Origin: Corynebacterium tapiri
Lineage (GTDB): Bacteria; Actinomycetota; Actinomycetes; Mycobacteriales; Mycobacteriaceae
DNA length: 64,000 nucleotides
Direction: 5' to 3'
Assembly (NCBI RefSeq): GCF_006334925.1
Contig: NZ_VDHJ01000011.1
Coordinates: 57,019 to 121,018 of the forward strand
A model generated the notes under the pieces. It worked only from the letters and a program-made list of their open reading frames with translations, had not been told where the DNA came from and searched no databases. Within the stretch, counting starts at the first letter, position 1; every line of letters starts with the position of its first letter. Both the position numbers and the translations under genes were made by a program. Of the stretch, positions 9,105 to 18,722 are shown piece after piece.

Positions 9105-10164
9105 CCACCGCCCGCCCGGATTTGTCCAGGAGCGGGTGGTTGTTGCGGCGCACTGTGTCGCCGCGTGACCAGTAGACAGACCCGTCGTCCCCGATATCTA
9201 TTCGGCCGTTTCGGGGTGGGCGGTCGGGGGAGTCGTCGTTACGCCCGTTGTGTTTTCGGCACAGGGCCACGAGTCCGTCGAGGTTGGTATTGCCGCCGTG
9301 TTTCCATGCCGTGACGTGGTGCATTTGGCACTCGGTGGCGGGGGTGGTGCAGCCGGGCCATTGGCACATGAGGTCGCGCCCCTCGATGATGAGGCGTTGT
9401 TTCGAGTTGGCGTGTCGCTGGGCGCGGTAGGCGTTGACGGGGCCAACCAACGGCTCGTAGAGGACGGCTACGTGGTCGTCGGCCATGAGTCCCGAAACCA
9501 GCTCTGCACCGGTGACGGTGGTGCCATCGGTGGCGGCGAAGATGGTTTCGTCGCCATCGTGGGAGCGCAGGCGCAGCCAGTCGGGAAGCGGGATAATCAC
9601 CTGGGGCATGAGCGAGTACGGGGCGGGGCCGGTGCTGGTCATGAGGGCGTCGTACATGGCCTGCTCGTAGGTCAACGCGGTGTCCTGGGCACGCAGGCTG
9701 CGAGCGCGCGCGTCCAGGGTGCTCAGCAGGCGCTTGATGTCGCGCTCGGGACCGGTGACGGTAAAGGTGCGGTTGCCGTTGGTGTCGGTCGTCTTACCTC
9801 CGCGTACGGCTCGCCTGCCTAGGTTGGGGCCGTTGCCGGCATTGCGGGCGCGAACGATGTCGCGGGCTTTGAGGTCGATGTCGTCGATGCTGCCGTCGAG
9901 AAGCGCGAGTTCGGCCAACAGCGCATACCGGTCGCCGTGGCGTAAACCGCGCGCATGTTTAGTGATCACCAGGATCCGCTCCAGGGAAGCCTGCGCCAGG
10001 CGCTGCCGAGCCAGGGGAGCGCGATGCAGCATCTCCGCCGCCCGCCGATAGCGCACCAGCTGGCTAGCGCTGAAGGTGGCGCGTAGGAGGTCGCTGTCGC
10101 CAGCCTCCCGGATGGCCGCGAGCAACCCCAGGCCTTGGGTGCGCAAGATGTCGAGCGGATTCAT
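9085..10164 (-). CDS. DUF222 / HNH endonuclease domain protein (13E12-like)
   Basis: A 359-residue protein with an N-terminal helical DUF222 region and a C-terminal HNH nuclease core (MCQWPGC ... [28 protein letters not shown]), including the paired Cys residues and the His-His. This family is very abundant in actinobacteria, often in many copies; its role is unknown. The ATG at 10164 is chosen because TAGCGT lies seven bases upstream, a leaderless arrangement; a GTG at 10173 is the alternative. It diverges from cysS and overlaps the nanR 3' end. Confidence 0.85.
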   Translation of the reverse strand: MNPLDILRTQGLGLLAAIREAGDSDLLRATFSASQLVRYRRAAEMLHRAPLARQRLAQASLERILVITKHARGLRHGDRYALLAELALLDGSIDDIDLKARDIVRARNAGNGPNLGRRAVRGGKTTDTNGNRTFTVTGPERDIKRLLSTLDARARSLRAQDTALTYEQAMYDALMTSTGPAPYSLMPQVIIPLPDWLRLRSHDGDETIFAATDGTTVTGAELVSGLMADDHVAVLYEPLVGPVNAYRAQRHANSKQRLIIEGRDLMCQWPGCTTPATECQMHHVTAWKHGGNTNLDGLVALCRKHNGRNDDSPDRPPRNGRIDIGDDGSVYWSRGDTVRRNNHPLLDKSGRAVAKRVPQ

Positions 10165-10171
10165 GGGGCTC

Positions 10172-10177
10172 ACGCTA
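10172..10177 (-). promoter_or_regulatory. Leaderless -10 (TAGCGT) of the HNH gene
   Basis: TAGCGT on the minus strand, then seven bases, then ATG at 10164. No Shine-Dalgarno sequence is present. Confidence 0.45.
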
Positions 10178-10226
10178 GACCGCTCGCCGCGCCAACGCCG
10201 CCGCCTGCTGTGGATAACTCTTTGTT

Positions 10227-10232
10227 TAGACT
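10227..10232 (+). promoter_or_regulatory. Leaderless -10 (TAGACT) of cysS
   Basis: TAGACT is followed by seven bases and the GTG start at 10240, placing the probable transcription start on the start codon. No ribosome site is present. Confidence 0.6.
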
Positions 10233-10239
10233 AAGACCT

Positions 10240-11621
<1,382 letters not shown>

Positions 11622-11622
<1 letters not shown>

Positions 11623-12566
11623 TGGCGAATAACAACCACGACCGTCGCGGCACGCGCAAGACCAACAAGAAGGGTGCGACCAAGGGGTCGGGCGGGCAGC
11701 GCCGCCGGGGCCTGCGCGGCAAGGGTGCGACCCCGAAGGCCGAGGATCGCGTCTACCACGCGGCACACAAGCGCAAGCTGGAGCGCCAGCGTCGCGACTC
11801 GGGCCGTCACGAGAAGGTCAACGAGACTGAGCTGGTGGTGGGCCGTAACCCCGTCATCGAGTGCCTGCACGCCAAGGTGCCGGCCAACGCGCTGATCGTA
11901 GCCATGGGCACCGGCCACGACGATCGCCTGTCCGAAGCGGTAGCGTTGGCCAACTCGCGCGGCATCATTGTGCGCGAGGTGCAGCGCCACGAGCTCGACC
12001 ACATGACCGGCTCCACCCTGCACCAGGGCGTGGGTCTGGAGATCCCGCCCTACCAGTACGCGGACGTGTTCGACCTCATCGCCAAGGCGGCCGAGGAGCC
12101 CAAGCCGGGCATGTTCGTCATCCTCGACAACATCACCGACCCGCGAAACCTGGGCGCGGTTATCCGCTCCACCGCGGCCTTCGGCGGCAACGGCGTGATC
12201 ATCCCAGAGCGCCGCTCAGCCAGCGTGACCGCCGTGGCCTGGCGTACCTCCGCCGGCACCGCAGCCCGCCTGCCCGTTGCGCGCGCCACCAATCTGACGC
12301 GCACGCTCAAGGAGTTCCAGAAGAACGGCTACCAGATCGTCGGCCTGGACGCCGGCGGCGAGCACACGCTGGATACCTATGACGGCGGCACCGATCCCGT
12401 AGTCATCGTCGTCGGCTCGGAGGGCAAGGGCATCTCGCGCCTGGTGCGCGAAAACTGCGACGTGATCATGTCCATCCCCACCGCAGACTGGGTCGAGTCC
12501 CTCAACGCCTCAGTGGCTGCCGGCGTGGTGCTCAGCGAGTTCGCTCGCCAGCGCCGCCAGGCCTAG
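11622..12566 (+). CDS. rlmB: SpoU/TrmH-family 23S rRNA 2'-O-ribose methyltransferase (RlmB-type)
   Basis: Methylates a ribose in 23S rRNA (G2251 in E. coli RlmB). The 314-residue protein has a basic N-terminal tail (residues 1-60), a SpoU substrate-binding domain ([13 protein letters not shown]), then the SPOUT knot motifs: [32 protein letters not shown] and [20 protein letters not shown]. It shares one base with the cysS stop; cysS-rlmB pairing is common in actinobacteria. The stop shares a CTAG with the convergent esterase gene. Confidence 0.92.
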
Positions 12567-13315
12567 AAACCGAAGAAGTCCGCCACCGCCTCGGCGGCCA
12601 CGATGTGATCAGAGTTCGGTCCCAGGCGTGCGTCCGTGCGCGCGGGGGAGGGGACGACGTGCCCCATGCCCTCGACGGTGATCAGCCGCGCCTGGGTTTC
12701 CCCCCAAGTTTCGGTGATCACGCCGGGGGCTATTTCCTCGCGCACAGGATCCGTAGCGCCGAAGGCAAAATACTCGGCGGTTTCGCGCGCTGAGACCACC
12801 GTGCCTCGGCCGCGCGCCACGAGCCCACCCTCATACGGTGAGATCGGGTCAGCGGTGCCGTGGATGGTCAAAAACGGGGTGGGCTCTGGCGTGCCCAGCC
12901 CGTCGATCAGGTTGTCCGGGGTGGGCAAATTCGCGGCGAAGGTGGCGGCGCCTGCCAGGAGGCCGGGGGTGTCGTGAAGCACACGCAGCACCATGTGGCC
13001 GCCGTTGGAGAAACCGCACGCGTAGGTTTCCTCTCCGGCAAGCGCCTCGACGAAGGCGACGTCATCCACGCCGAGTTCGCGGGTGCGCTCGGGCAGGTTG
13101 CGGCGGGCGTCGTTGAAGTGTCGCTCCACGCCGTCGAGGTAGCGCACCTTGACTCCCAGGTTGTCGAAGGTGTTGGCGGTGAAACGGCGGGCGACGGAGG
13201 CCGACTGCATTGAGCCGTGCAGAAATAGCAAAACGCGGTCGCCCTCACCCACCTCCAGGTAGGTGCGAGTACGACCGCCGATGTCGATGCTATGGCGTGT
13301 GGGGGTGATCGTCAT
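12563..13315 (-). CDS. Alpha/beta-hydrolase, polyhydroxybutyrate-depolymerase/LpqC-like esterase
   Basis: A 250-residue hydrolase. It has the oxyanion strand [11 protein letters not shown] (about 29-39), nucleophile elbow GFSNGG with Ser103, the acid in [10 protein letters not shown], and the His in GMGHVVPSP near the C-terminus, so the triad is complete. The pattern is that of the LpqC / PHB-depolymerase-like esterases. No signal peptide is present, so it is probably cytoplasmic. The start overlaps the end of the znuB-like gene by 26 bases, implying read-through from the zinc operon, but no zinc-related function is visible. Confidence 0.8.
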   Translation of the reverse strand: MTITPTRHSIDIGGRTRTYLEVGEGDRVLLFLHGSMQSASVARRFTANTFDNLGVKVRYLDGVERHFNDARRNLPERTRELGVDDVAFVEALAGEETYACGFSNGGHMVLRVLHDTPGLLAGAATFAANLPTPDNLIDGLGTPEPTPFLTIHGTADPISPYEGGLVARGRGTVVSARETAEYFAFGATDPVREEIAPGVITETWGETQARLITVEGMGHVVPSPARTDARLGPNSDHIVAAEAVADFFGF

Positions 13316-14156
13316 GCCGCGATGCTACCTGGACGCGGCGATCCCGCATGCCTCCGATAGCGCGGCAGATGAGGTAGATGAGGAAGGAGATCGTGGTCAC
13401 GAACACGCTCACCGGCAGCCCGGGAGCGAGTGAGAGCACAATTCCGCCCACCGCGGAGATCTCGGAGAAGATCACCGAAAGCACGACCGTTTTCACCGGC
13501 GACGAGGTCACGTGGGCAGCGGCCGCGCCGGGGGTAATCAGCAGAGCCATGACCAAAAGCGAACCCACGATCTGCACGGACTGGGCCGAGGCCAAACCAA
13601 CCAGCACGGCAAAGATCACGGAGTACAGGCGAACGTTGACACCGCTGGCCTGTGCCATCGCGGGGTCTACCGACGCGAACAACAGCGGGCGCCAGATGAG
13701 CACCACAGCGCCTACCACCAGCGCTGTCACCCCGGCGAGCAGCCACGTGGAGGCGCTGGAAACGCCCACGATCTGGCCGGTCAGCAGCGCCATTGCCGTG
13801 GTGGAGTTGCCCGGGTACAGGTACAAAAACAGCACGGACAAGCCCAGGCCGAAGCTCATGACCACGCCTATCGACGAGTCCTGTTGGCCCCGGAATCCCA
13901 GCACAGCCAAGACGATGGCCGCGGCAATAGCACCCGCCACCGCGCCGAAGCCCAGGTTGAACCCGAACAGCAGGGCGGCGGCGGCACCCATAAGCGCGAG
14001 CTCGCTGGTGGCGTGCACCGAGAAGGACATGCGGCGCAGCACAATCAGCGGGGTCATCACGCCAGAGAGCACACCCAGCAGCGCAGAGGCGATCACTGCC
14101 TGCTGAACAAAGCCCACCTGGAGCAGGGCATTGGTATCAGCGAAGTAGCTTTCCAT
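13290..14156 (-). CDS. znuB: Zinc/manganese-type ABC transporter permease
   Basis: A 288-residue ABC-3 family membrane protein with eight or nine hydrophobic segments. It begins ALLQVGFVQQAVIASALLGVLSGVMTPLIVLRRMSF and contains the family hallmark IVGSLLVMALLITPGAAA. Such permeases carry Zn(II), Mn(II) or Fe(II) through the inner membrane. The ATG directly abuts the stop of the ATPase gene. Zinc is favoured because the partner binding protein has a His-rich loop and because of synteny with the Zur-controlled locus I recall in C. glutamicum. Confidence 0.87.
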   Translation of the reverse strand: MESYFADTNALLQVGFVQQAVIASALLGVLSGVMTPLIVLRRMSFSVHATSELALMGAAAALLFGFNLGFGAVAGAIAAAIVLAVLGFRGQQDSSIGVVMSFGLGLSVLFLYLYPGNSTTAMALLTGQIVGVSSASTWLLAGVTALVVGAVVLIWRPLLFASVDPAMAQASGVNVRLYSVIFAVLVGLASAQSVQIVGSLLVMALLITPGAAAAHVTSSPVKTVVLSVIFSEISAVGGIVLSLAPGLPVSVFVTTISFLIYLICRAIGGMRDRRVQVASRHDDHPHTP

Positions 14157-14861
14157 CTAGACCACCACCATTCGGCCGTCGAGCTCGATCACGTCGACCT
14201 TGGTGCCGTAGAGCTCGCTGAGGACGTCGGAACGCATAACCTCCGAGACGGTACCCAGCGTGTGCCCGTGCGGGGCGAGGTAGAGCACGCGGTCGACTAC
14301 ATGCAGAACGGGGTTAATGCCGTGGGTCACCACGACCACGGCAGTGTTGTGTTCGCGGCGGCGAGCATCCAACAGCGCGACGGCGTCTTGCTGGCGGGCG
14401 ACATCGAGGCTGAGCAGCGGCTCGTCGGCCAGCAACAGGTCCGGGTCGTTGGCCAAGGCCTGCGCCTGGCGGATCAGCTGCTGCTGTCCGCCCGAAAGCC
14501 GGCCCACGCGGTGATCGGCGAACCCTTGGGCGCCGACGGTGCGCAATAGGGCGTCGACACGCTCGCGCGAGGCACTTCTCCCAGTCAACACCCCATGCGC
14601 CAGCGAGAGGGAAACCAGGTCGCGAGCCCGCATCGGCAGCTCGGCCTCGAACATGCGTTGCTGCGGGATGAATCCGGTGCGGCCAGACAGCTCCACCCGG
14701 CCACGGGAGAGTTGCCGGGTGCCCAGGATCGTGTGCAGCAGCGTTGACTTGCCTACGCCATTAGGGCCGAGCACGGCGATGAACTCACCGGGCTCGACCT
14801 CGAGGTTGAGGCCGGACCAAAGGGGGTCTACCGCGGCCTCGGTAAATCGGAGAAGTGGCAC
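14157..14861 (-). CDS. znuC: Zinc-type ABC transporter ATPase
   Basis: The cytoplasmic ATPase of the metal importer (234 residues): Walker A GPNGVGKST (about 33-41), signature LSGGQQQLI, Walker B LLADEPLLSLD and switch His in VTHGINPV. It begins with GTG overlapping the stop of the binding-protein gene (TAGTG), so translation is coupled, and ends immediately before the permease. Confidence 0.88.
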   Translation of the reverse strand: MPLLRFTEAAVDPLWSGLNLEVEPGEFIAVLGPNGVGKSTLLHTILGTRQLSRGRVELSGRTGFIPQQRMFEAELPMRARDLVSLSLAHGVLTGRSASRERVDALLRTVGAQGFADHRVGRLSGGQQQLIRQAQALANDPDLLLADEPLLSLDVARQQDAVALLDARRREHNTAVVVVTHGINPVLHVVDRVLYLAPHGHTLGTVSEVMRSDVLSELYGTKVDVIELDGRMVVV

Positions 14862-15940
14862 TACTTCGTGGCTTCTTCCAGTGCGGAGACAACCTGCTCG
14901 AAGTAGTCGAGGAAGTTCACACCCTCCGGTGCGACCTCACCAATCTCGACGATCTTGACGCCCTTTTCCACGGCCGCGTCGTGGACGCGCTTAGTCAGGT
15001 CCGTCTCGGTCTGCGGGTTGTAGAGCAGGACATCGACCTCACCGTTGTTGATCTTGTCCAGGAAGGCAGCCAGATCGGCCGCGGACGGGGAGGCGTGGTT
15101 CAGCGCGGCCTGCCGGTAGCTATCCGGGGTGACGTCCTCGAGGTGGGAGTCGTCGATGAGGTAGTCGCCGATGGTCTCAGTCTGGGCGACCTTGGCGTGG
15201 GGGAGAGCCTCGAGACGGGTGCGCAGATCATCCATGCGGGTGGTCACCGGCTTAGCGTCGGCCTTGGCCTCCGGGGACTTCTCCTTAGCAGCGGTTGCGA
15301 TGTCCTCCGCGACGGCGGACACGGCATCGACGTCGAACCAGATGTGCTCGTTGCCATCGACAGTCTCGATCGCGTGCTCGTGGTTGTGGCCCTCGTGGCC
15401 TTCCGACTCGGCACCGTGCTCGTGCGCGTGGTCGTGGTCGTGCCCCTCGGCATCGTGCGAGTGATCGTGGCCTTCCTCGCCGTGCGCGTGGTCGTGGTCG
15501 TGCCCCTCGGCATCGTGCGAGTGATCGTGGCCTTCCTCGCCGTGCGCGTGGTCGTGGTCGCCGTGATCATGCGAGTGCGCCACCAGCGGCAGGGCATGCA
15601 CGATCTTGTCTTCCTTGCCGTCGTTGACCAGCGGCTCGTACAGCCAAGCGTCATATCCGCCGCCGCCCACCACGACCATGTCGGCTTCCATGCCCTTGGC
15701 CAGGTCCGTGGCGGAGGGCTCGAAGCTGTGCGGGTCGATCGCGGAGTCTTCCACGATGGCGGAGACCTCGCCGCCGTCGGTCACCACAGCGGAGACCACA
15801 TCTCCCCACACGGAGGTGGAGGCCACGATGTCGATGGTGGCGTCCTGCGCGGCGTCCTGGGGCGCAGAATCGGTGGAGCAGGCGGTCAGAGTCAGGCCGG
15901 CGATCGCTACGGCCCCGAAGGATGCGATACGAGTTGTCAT
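14861..15940 (-). CDS. znuA: Zinc-binding lipoprotein of ABC transporter with His-rich loop
   Basis: A 359-residue cluster-A-I metal-binding protein. The signal peptide ends in a lipobox (LTLTAC, Cys21). The metal-site His is in DPHSFEPSATD (His71). From about residue 115 to 189 there is a loop of His, Asp, Glu and Gly containing two perfect copies of a 20-residue unit (131-150, 151-170), typical of ZnuA-type proteins but unusually long and repetitive. The start ATG at 15940 (MTTRI) has GAGGGTGGAAAG upstream; an ATG at 15955 is possible. It is the first gene of the znuA-C-B run. Confidence 0.9.
   Translation of the reverse strand: MTTRIASFGAVAIAGLTLTACSTDSAPQDAAQDATIDIVASTSVWGDVVSAVVTDGGEVSAIVEDSAIDPHSFEPSATDLAKGMEADMVVVGGGGYDAWLYEPLVNDGKEDKIVHALPLVAHSHDHGDHDHAHGEEGHDHSHDAEGHDHDHAHGEEGHDHSHDAEGHDHDHAHEHGAESEGHEGHNHEHAIETVDGNEHIWFDVDAVSAVAEDIATAAKEKSPEAKADAKPVTTRMDDLRTRLEALPHAKVAQTETIGDYLIDDSHLEDVTPDSYRQAALNHASPSAADLAAFLDKINNGEVDVLLYNPQTETDLTKRVHDAAVEKGVKIVEIGEVAPEGVNFLDYFEQVVSALEEATK
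15421..15560 (-). repeat. 60-bp tandem repeat inside the His-rich loop of znuA
   Basis: Bases 15421-15480 and 15481-15540 are identical, and the first 20 bases recur at 15541-15560. The unit is 60 bp, so it adds or removes 20 residues without shifting the frame. This is a natural site for copy-number change. Confidence 0.95.
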
Positions 15941-15970
15941 GCTTTCCACCCTCATGGTATTGGGAAAAGT

Positions 15971-16000
15971 TGTCAACATGAAAATAAGTTGAAAATGACA
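15971..16000. promoter_or_regulatory. Candidate metalloregulator operator between znuA and lacI genes
   Basis: TGAAAAT occurs twice, at 15979-15985 and 15990-15996, exactly 11 bases apart, flanked by TGTCA (15971-15975) and TGACA (15996-16000). TGAAAAT is the half-site type expected of a Zur/Fur-family protein, but here it is repeated directly instead of inverted. Control of znuA is inferred. Confidence 0.4.
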
Positions 16001-16009
16001 GCGATCTAC

Positions 16010-16015
16010 TAACAT
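16010..16015 (+). promoter_or_regulatory. Leaderless -10 (TAACAT) of the LacI-type gene
   Basis: TAACAT, eight bases, then ATG at 16024. No ribosome site. It lies ten bases beyond the candidate zinc operator. Confidence 0.5.
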
Positions 16016-16023
16016 CGGCCACC

Positions 16024-17103
16024 ATGCACAAGCGTCGCCCGCGGGGCACCCTCGCCTCCCTGGCCGCAGATCTTGGGGTCTCACGCACGACCGTGTCCAA
16101 CGCCTACAACCACCCGGACCAACTCTCGCCCGCCCTGCGCGCCCGCATCCTGGCTGCCGCCGAGGCGCGTGGTTACCCCGGCCCGGATCCCACCGCCCGC
16201 TCCCTGCGCACCCGCCGGGTGGGCTCCCTGGGCGTGCTGCTCACCGAGGACTTGTCCTACGCCTTCGAGGATTACGCCTCCGTCGAGTTTCTGGCCGGGC
16301 TTGCCGATTCGCCCTTCGCCCTGACCCTCGTGCCCACCGGCTCCGATGGGGGAAACCGGGGACTCGTGGATTCCGTGGTGGTCGATGGCTTCGTGGTGTA
16401 TTCGGTGGCCAGCGACGACCCCGGCCTGGCTGCGGTGCGCACCACCGGCCTGCCCTTTGTGGTGTGCGATCAGCCCTACGACGTGGAGGGGCACTCTTTC
16501 GTCGGCATTGATGACGCGTCCTCGGCGGCCCTGGCGGCTCGCGCGGTGGCGCAGGCGGGGCACCGTCGCATCGGAATCCTGGCCAAGAGGCTCATGCGTG
16601 CGCGTTTCGACGGCCCAGTCTCACCCGCAGAACTTCCCACCGCCGACCTGCATGTCCAGCGGGCGAGGGTCCACGGTGTGCTGGAGGAGCTGGCTGCGTG
16701 GGGCGTCGATAAGCGCACCATTCCTATTGTGACCCGCCACCACAACGACGAGGCCAGCGCGGCCGATGGCGCGCGCGAGCTCTTAGAGCGCAACCCCGAT
16801 CTCACCGCCGTGGTGTGCACCACCGACTCGATGGCGCTCGGGGCGCTGGCGTACGCCCACGATCAAAGGATTGAGGTGCCGCGCGAGCTCAGTATCACTG
16901 GCTTCGACGGGATCGAGCTGGCCAAGGCTCGGGGCTTAACGACGATCGCCCAGCCGCTCAAGGCCAAAGGCCGCATGTGCGGGAAGCTGCTGTCCTCCGC
17001 GGTCACCGAGCGGCTGAAGGATCAAGCCCCGGCTGACCCCAAGCGGGTCCTGCTCAAGGCGCACCTTATTCCTGGGGCAACTCTCGCCCCGTTAGAGCCA
17101 TAA
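16024..17103 (+). CDS. LacI-family transcriptional regulator
   Basis: A 359-residue regulator with an N-terminal LacI helix-turn-helix and hinge (about 9-60: TLASLAADLGVSRTTVSNAYNHPDQLSPALRARIL) and a periplasmic-binding-protein-like sensor domain (GSLGVLLTED ... DGFVVYSVASDDP ... VCTTDSMALGALAYA ... SITGFDGIELA). The effector cannot be read from the sequence. The 3' end overlaps the convergent otsB fusion by 38 bases. Its position beside trehalose synthesis and zinc genes suggests, but does not show, a target there. Confidence 0.85.
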   Translation: MHKRRPRGTLASLAADLGVSRTTVSNAYNHPDQLSPALRARILAAAEARGYPGPDPTARSLRTRRVGSLGVLLTEDLSYAFEDYASVEFLAGLADSPFALTLVPTGSDGGNRGLVDSVVVDGFVVYSVASDDPGLAAVRTTGLPFVVCDQPYDVEGHSFVGIDDASSAALAARAVAQAGHRRIGILAKRLMRARFDGPVSPAELPTADLHVQRARVHGVLEELAAWGVDKRTIPIVTRHHNDEASAADGARELLERNPDLTAVVCTTDSMALGALAYAHDQRIEVPRELSITGFDGIELAKARGLTTIAQPLKAKGRMCGKLLSSAVTERLKDQAPADPKRVLLKAHLIPGATLAPLEP

Positions 17104-18274
17104 GCTTGTCCACTTCGCTGGCGCCGGCGTCGGCCGGCACGGGGGCGGCAAACTTCTGCGGGTCCTGGGAGTAGCCCTTCGCGATCCCCTGAGCGACCTC
17201 TTCGCTCAGGTGGTGCTCGATGCCGTTGGGAACGGCCAGGTCCCAGGTGTGAATGAACAGATCCGGGATGAGGAAGCCGCGAATGGCCTCCTCCATGTCG
17301 CCGGCCTCCAGCATCTGGCGCACCAGGCCGGCGAAGGCGTGGAACTGGTCCACCAGGTTGTCATGGCGTACGGCAGCGCGCCCGGCCATCTCTGGAAGCC
17401 AGCTGGTTACGTGGTCCACCAGGTCGCGGGCATTCCACCCGGCGCAGGCAGTGGGGGCAGTCTCGTCCTTGAGCTGGTACAACACGGCGGCGAAGTGGGC
17501 GATGGCCCATTCCAGCCGGCCCGCGGTGTCTTTGGGGTAGGCAACGTGGGCGGTGCGGGCGTCGGCGAGCTCGGTGAAGAACTCGGCAACCGCATCCCGG
17601 TCAGCCACGCGCAGGCCGGCGGCGGTTTCTCCCTCACCGACCTTGACGCCCAGGTCGTTTTCCCCCAGCACCCGGAAACCGTTCTCATCTGTCACATCGT
17701 CGCCGACAAAGACGGTGGAGGTGGCGCCCAGTTCGGTGCGTGCCTGATCGATCCACGTCCCCTTGGTCACATCGGTGGCAGAGAACTCCACAATGTTTTT
17801 GCCCAGCGTGACGTGCACGCCTGGCACATCAAGGGCGCGGGCTGCTGCGAGAACCCGCTCGGCTTCTGCCGGGTCACGCTGCGAAAGCTCGAGCACGTGC
17901 GCCACGCGCTGGAAAGGCTTGCGCTCGATGCCCGCGCCGGGCACATCCATGATGGGCGCAAGCTGGCGCTCTACCTCATCGAGCAGCGCCTTCTGCTCCG
18001 GGGTGGGCTCGGCGGCCAGCTGCGACTCGTTGCCGTGTGAGCCCGCCATGAGGACGGGGGCGCGCAGCCGGCACACCTGAACCAAGCCCTCCAAGTGGCG
18101 CCCGGACAGCACCGCGACCGTGGTGCGCGGCAGCCCCGCCAGGCGGGTCAGGGCACCGAGGCCCTGGAGATTGACCGGAACATCGTAGATATCGGTGGAG
18201 AAACCGGCGAGAGTTCCATCGAAATCGGAGACGACGAAAAGGTGATCTGTCTGCGCAAGCTCGGTGGTGTGCAT
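17066..18274 (-). CDS. otsB: Trehalose-6-phosphate phosphatase fused to a mycothiol-dependent isomerase-like (DinB fold) domain
   Basis: Residues 1 to about 250 are an HAD-type trehalose phosphatase: DFDGT (Asp17, Asp19), VLSGR (55-59), GKNIVEF with Lys159, and FVGDDVTDENGF (189-200). Residues about 250-402 form a separate helical domain. It carries CAGWNARDLVDHV (277-289, His288) and DLFIHTWDLA (338-347, His342), the N- and C-terminal hallmarks of the TIGR03086 / mycothiol-dependent maleylpyruvate isomerase family. The phosphatase alone is about 250 residues, so this is a true fusion in one uninterrupted frame. Catalysis by the second domain is unproven. Confidence 0.85.
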   Translation of the reverse strand: MHTTELAQTDHLFVVSDFDGTLAGFSTDIYDVPVNLQGLGALTRLAGLPRTTVAVLSGRHLEGLVQVCRLRAPVLMAGSHGNESQLAAEPTPEQKALLDEVERQLAPIMDVPGAGIERKPFQRVAHVLELSQRDPAEAERVLAAARALDVPGVHVTLGKNIVEFSATDVTKGTWIDQARTELGATSTVFVGDDVTDENGFRVLGENDLGVKVGEGETAAGLRVADRDAVAEFFTELADARTAHVAYPKDTAGRLEWAIAHFAAVLYQLKDETAPTACAGWNARDLVDHVTSWLPEMAGRAAVRHDNLVDQFHAFAGLVRQMLEAGDMEEAIRGFLIPDLFIHTWDLAVPNGIEHHLSEEVAQGIAKGYSQDPQKFAAPVPADAGASEVDKLMALTGRELPQE

Positions 18275-18284
18275 GCCGTCCAGG

Positions 18285-18722
18285 TTAGACGGTCATGAGG
18301 CGTATCGACGGCCCAGTCACCGAGTCGGCATCGCGCCACACCATCTCTGTGGGGCCAGGCCGCAGGATCTCGAAGTTTCGCCCCGGCACCAGCACGTCGG
18401 TCATGAGCTGGTGGACGTGCACGCGAGCGCCCTCGCATTGATCCTGCTCCTTGAGCTGCACATCCTGGATTGTGACGTGCTGCTCGTCGAGCTCGATCTT
18501 GGCACGCATGATCGCGCAGCCGGTTTGGGTGACCGCGCTGTGCTCGGTCAGGCGGATGTTGGCGGTGCCGGCTGCGGATTCGGGCAGGGCGGAGGGGGCC
18601 TCCTCGGTGAGGTAGACGTCGGTGACCTGCCAGGTCTGGCCTATGACCTGATCTTCTTGTGCACCCGAGCTACAACCAACGAGCAGTCCCGCACACAGCG
18701 GCGCGATGAGAAGCCTTTTCAT
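18285..18722 (-). CDS. Small lipoprotein between otsA and otsB
   Basis: A 145-residue protein starting MKRLLIAPLCAGLLVGCSS: a signal peptide with lipobox Cys17. The mature part has no family I recognise; it contains two further Cys residues (TGCAIMRAK and QCEG) that could form a disulfide. The ATG overlaps the otsA stop by one base (TAATG), giving strong translational coupling. A small gene sits at the same place between otsA and otsB in C. glutamicum as I recall. Function unknown; envelope or trehalose-mycolate link is only a guess. Confidence 0.75.
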   Translation of the reverse strand: MKRLLIAPLCAGLLVGCSSGAQEDQVIGQTWQVTDVYLTEEAPSALPESAAGTANIRLTEHSAVTQTGCAIMRAKIELDEQHVTIQDVQLKEQDQCEGARVHVHQLMTDVLVPGRNFEILRPGPTEMVWRDADSVTGPSIRLMTV

